A stretch of DNA of 64,000 bases, from contig SRSI01000068.1 in NCBI GenBank assembly GCA_005656395.1, positions 62,001 through 126,000 on the forward strand, written 5' to 3'. The position numbers were made by a program, and so were the translations under genes. The DNA comes from Strongyloides papillosus. Lineage: Eukaryota > Nematoda > Chromadorea > Rhabditida > Strongyloididae. Below are positions 62,160 to 64,000 of the stretch, piece after piece. The first letter of the stretch is position 1. Every line of letters starts with the position of its first letter. The notes under the pieces were generated by a model. The model saw only the letters and a program-made list of their open reading frames with translations, had not been told where the DNA came from and did not search any database.

Positions 62160-63593
62160 CTAACTTAACATTTTTAATGATTCCTCTTCCTCTTTAAGAA
62201 CATTTGATTTTTTATCTTCTTGTGATGGAAGATATATCATTACAAGTACATAAATAGAAACAACAATAGCTGTATAAATGATGTACAAATAACTTCCAAT
62301 TAAATCGAAAAAGGGAAGATATGTGAAATGTTGAAAACATAATAATAAGTTGAAAAAAATTGTTGTAACTTGTCCCATTCCATCTTTGGCTTGGATAGGT
62401 GTCATATCAGTTAGTAAAATTGTACCAATTGCAGGTCTTCCAATACCTATGGAAGCACGATCCATTAACAAAGCAGCAACACATAATATTAAAGGAATTG
62501 TTGATGTTTCATCATTGAAATGAATATACTCACCCACTAGAACACATGAAAAAGTAATAATAATAACAACTACATAAAAAGTTAATATCTTTTTATGTGA
62601 TACACGTTTAAAAACCCATGGAGCGCCAAGTGAAGCTGTTATACCTATAATTTGAAATGACATATGAAGCCATGTACTAGTACTAATTGAAGCACCATAT
62701 CTCATGTATATAATTTGAAGATAAGGTCTAACAAGTATATAAAATGATATTGATGTCATTGCCGTTACTCCTAATAATAACAACATAACTTTCCTTAATT
62801 TTTGGTCTTTACAAATTTCCCACACTGTCATTCTTTTGATACTTTTCTTTATCTTAATTTCCTCTTCATATTCATTAAATGTCTTTTCAATATTAGCATG
62901 TTTCCCTAAATAATATTTTAATGATTTCCTTGCCTCATTTTTATTTTGCACATTTATATATAATTCTTTAGGTGATTCATATATTTTTATTGTATAGAGT
63001 AAATAAATAAGGGATATTATGGAACTAAGAACATATAAATACATCCATCTATCATCATTACCAAATATATTATCATGCGCTAATGGTGTTAAAATCATCC
63101 CCATAACTGTATAATATGTCACTAAATTAAGAATTACAGTGTCTTTATATTTATCACCAGCACACTCAGCCAGAAATATATTTTCCGTAATACAAAAAAA
63201 CATAGATCCACCAAGGAGGAAACGTGAAAGTATCGCTAATTGAAAAAGATTTAAAACCTTTGCCATTATCATTAATATACAGCATATTTGTATGATGATA
63301 TGTCTCAATCTTACCCATGTATTCAGTGAACCAAACCATTTTATTAGATATACATAAATAAAACCAACAAAAAAATTTCCTAGGATGTCGGAGGCGGAGA
63401 ATAATGAGAAAGCCGTATTAGTAATGGTTGAAGATTTCTCGCCATATTGATATTTAATAGAATCCTGGAAAAAGCGTAACATAAGAGTTGAGTAAATTCC
63501 TGCGTTAATACATAATACATCGCCGATTGTTCCTATAGTTCCGTGGATGGCGGTGTCGAAGAAAAGTCTCCATGGTGAAGTTTTTTTCAGCAT
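62160..63593 (-). CDS. MFS transporter, SLC2/SLC22-like (paralogue 2)
   Basis: Intronless, 477 residues, about 12 hydrophobic helices. It aligns with the gene at 52195 over almost its full length: WRLFFDTAIHGTIGTIGD, NIFLAECAGDKYKDTV, YESPKELYINV, the identical 20-residue block LLLLGVTAMTSISFYILVRP, and DRASIGIGR. Differences concentrate in the central loop (220-245) and the C-terminal tail, which is shorter and acidic. In helix 11/12 the other copy's QQFTYLQLFEWFGS is QHFTYLPFFDLIGS. Substrate unknown. Shared absence of introns and strong similarity suggest a fairly recent duplication, with three unrelated genes now between the copies. Confidence 0.8.
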   Translation of the reverse strand: MLKKTSPWRLFFDTAIHGTIGTIGDVLCINAGIYSTLMLRFFQDSIKYQYGEKSSTITNTAFSLFSASDILGNFFVGFIYVYLIKWFGSLNTWVRLRHIIIQICCILMIMAKVLNLFQLAILSRFLLGGSMFFCITENIFLAECAGDKYKDTVILNLVTYYTVMGMILTPLAHDNIFGNDDRWMYLYVLSSIISLIYLLYTIKIYESPKELYINVQNKNEARKSLKYYLGKHANIEKTFNEYEEEIKIKKSIKRMTVWEICKDQKLRKVMLLLLGVTAMTSISFYILVRPYLQIIYMRYGASISTSTWLHMSFQIIGITASLGAPWVFKRVSHKKILTFYVVVIIITFSCVLVGEYIHFNDETSTIPLILCVAALLMDRASIGIGRPAIGTILLTDMTPIQAKDGMGQVTTIFFNLLLCFQHFTYLPFFDLIGSYLYIIYTAIVVSIYVLVMIYLPSQEDKKSNVLKEEEESLKMLS

Positions 63594-64000
63594 CCTGAAC
63601 CTGGTTTTTTATTTTTTCACTTGATGATAGAATTTAAAAAATAGGAAATAACTTTTATATATGTAATATAATAATATTTCTATTTTTAAGCCAATGAATA
63701 AAAATGTTATGACAAAAATATAAAAAGAATTATTTTTGAGAAAATTTACGTCAAACAATTCAACTACTTTCTGTTAGATTGAAGGTATAAATACCTTCTC
63801 TTTGAGTGTTACTTATTACTGCATTTTTGTTTTAATTTTTACCATTTAACAATATTATCATTCCATAGAATAAGTGAGCTAATCATGATAATGAACCATT
63901 ATTATTCCTATCTTTTTTGAAAAAAATCATTGTCTATTACATTTTATTGTTTAATTTTGTTTAAAAGAAGTAATGATTTGAAATAATTAATAATATAAAT
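63594..64000. other. Upstream region of MFS paralogue 2 to window end
   Basis: AT-rich; no coding frame. Contains the palindromic TATA-like element at 63784. Confidence 0.5.
63784..63795. promoter_or_regulatory. Second palindromic TATA-like element
   Basis: GGTATAAATACC within GAAGGTAT-AA-ATACCTTC (63781-63798), 190 nt upstream of the start of the minus-strand MFS paralogue 2. The TATAAATA orientation is plus, so it may instead serve a plus-strand gene beyond the window. Confidence 0.35.

Noticed and set aside
1..64000. tRNA, rRNA, spliced-leader RNA genes and CRISPR arrays
   Set aside because: No tRNA B-box with matching A-box, no spliced-leader sequence I recognise, no regularly spaced repeats; CRISPR is not expected in a nuclear animal genome.

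Overview
The window looks like nuclear DNA of an AT-rich, compact nematode genome. The best guess is a Strongyloides or Parastrongyloides-type species, inferred from style: very high A+T between genes, mostly 37-81 nt GT-AG introns ending in T-rich AG acceptors, long intron-poor exons, and worm-type gene families. No species-diagnostic RNA gene was seen. There are 17 well-supported protein-coding genes and a few doubtful small ORFs. Exon joins were worked out by hand and all keep frame.

Layout: 1-10.4 kb has no convincing gene. 10.4-15.9 kb holds an MTCL/SOGA-type coiled-coil cytoskeletal protein (+). 17.8-25.4 kb holds two paralogous, undescribed-looking seven-cysteine single-pass membrane proteins (+) on either side of a slicer-deficient Argonaute (+). 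25.4-33.2 kb is a DOCK-D (zizimin) Rho-GTPase exchange factor (-). 35.4-36.9 kb is the mRNA-export helicase DDX19/Dbp5 (-), then cystathionine gamma-lyase (+) and a small basic protein (+).

40.8-49.0 kb is a minus-strand run in transcription order Kidins220/ARMS, TRMT10C/MRPP1 (mitochondrial RNase P subunit), ribosomal protein eL30 and a secreted GH29 alpha-L-fucosidase, with 199-398 nt gaps that could be an operon or simply close packing. 51.1-52.1 kb is a small DM-domain (doublesex/mab-3) gene (+). 52-64 kb has two paralogous MFS transporters (-) enclosing RCL1 (-), PMS2 (+, divergent from RCL1) and a cytosolic tyrosine phosphatase (-).

Most genes are conserved housekeeping functions (rRNA processing, mRNA export, mismatch repair, mitochondrial tRNA processing, transsulfuration, translation). 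The most novel material is the seven-cysteine membrane protein pair; next are the Argonaute with a changed catalytic and 5'-end pocket, the compact DM gene, and a possible membrane-anchored start of the DOCK protein.
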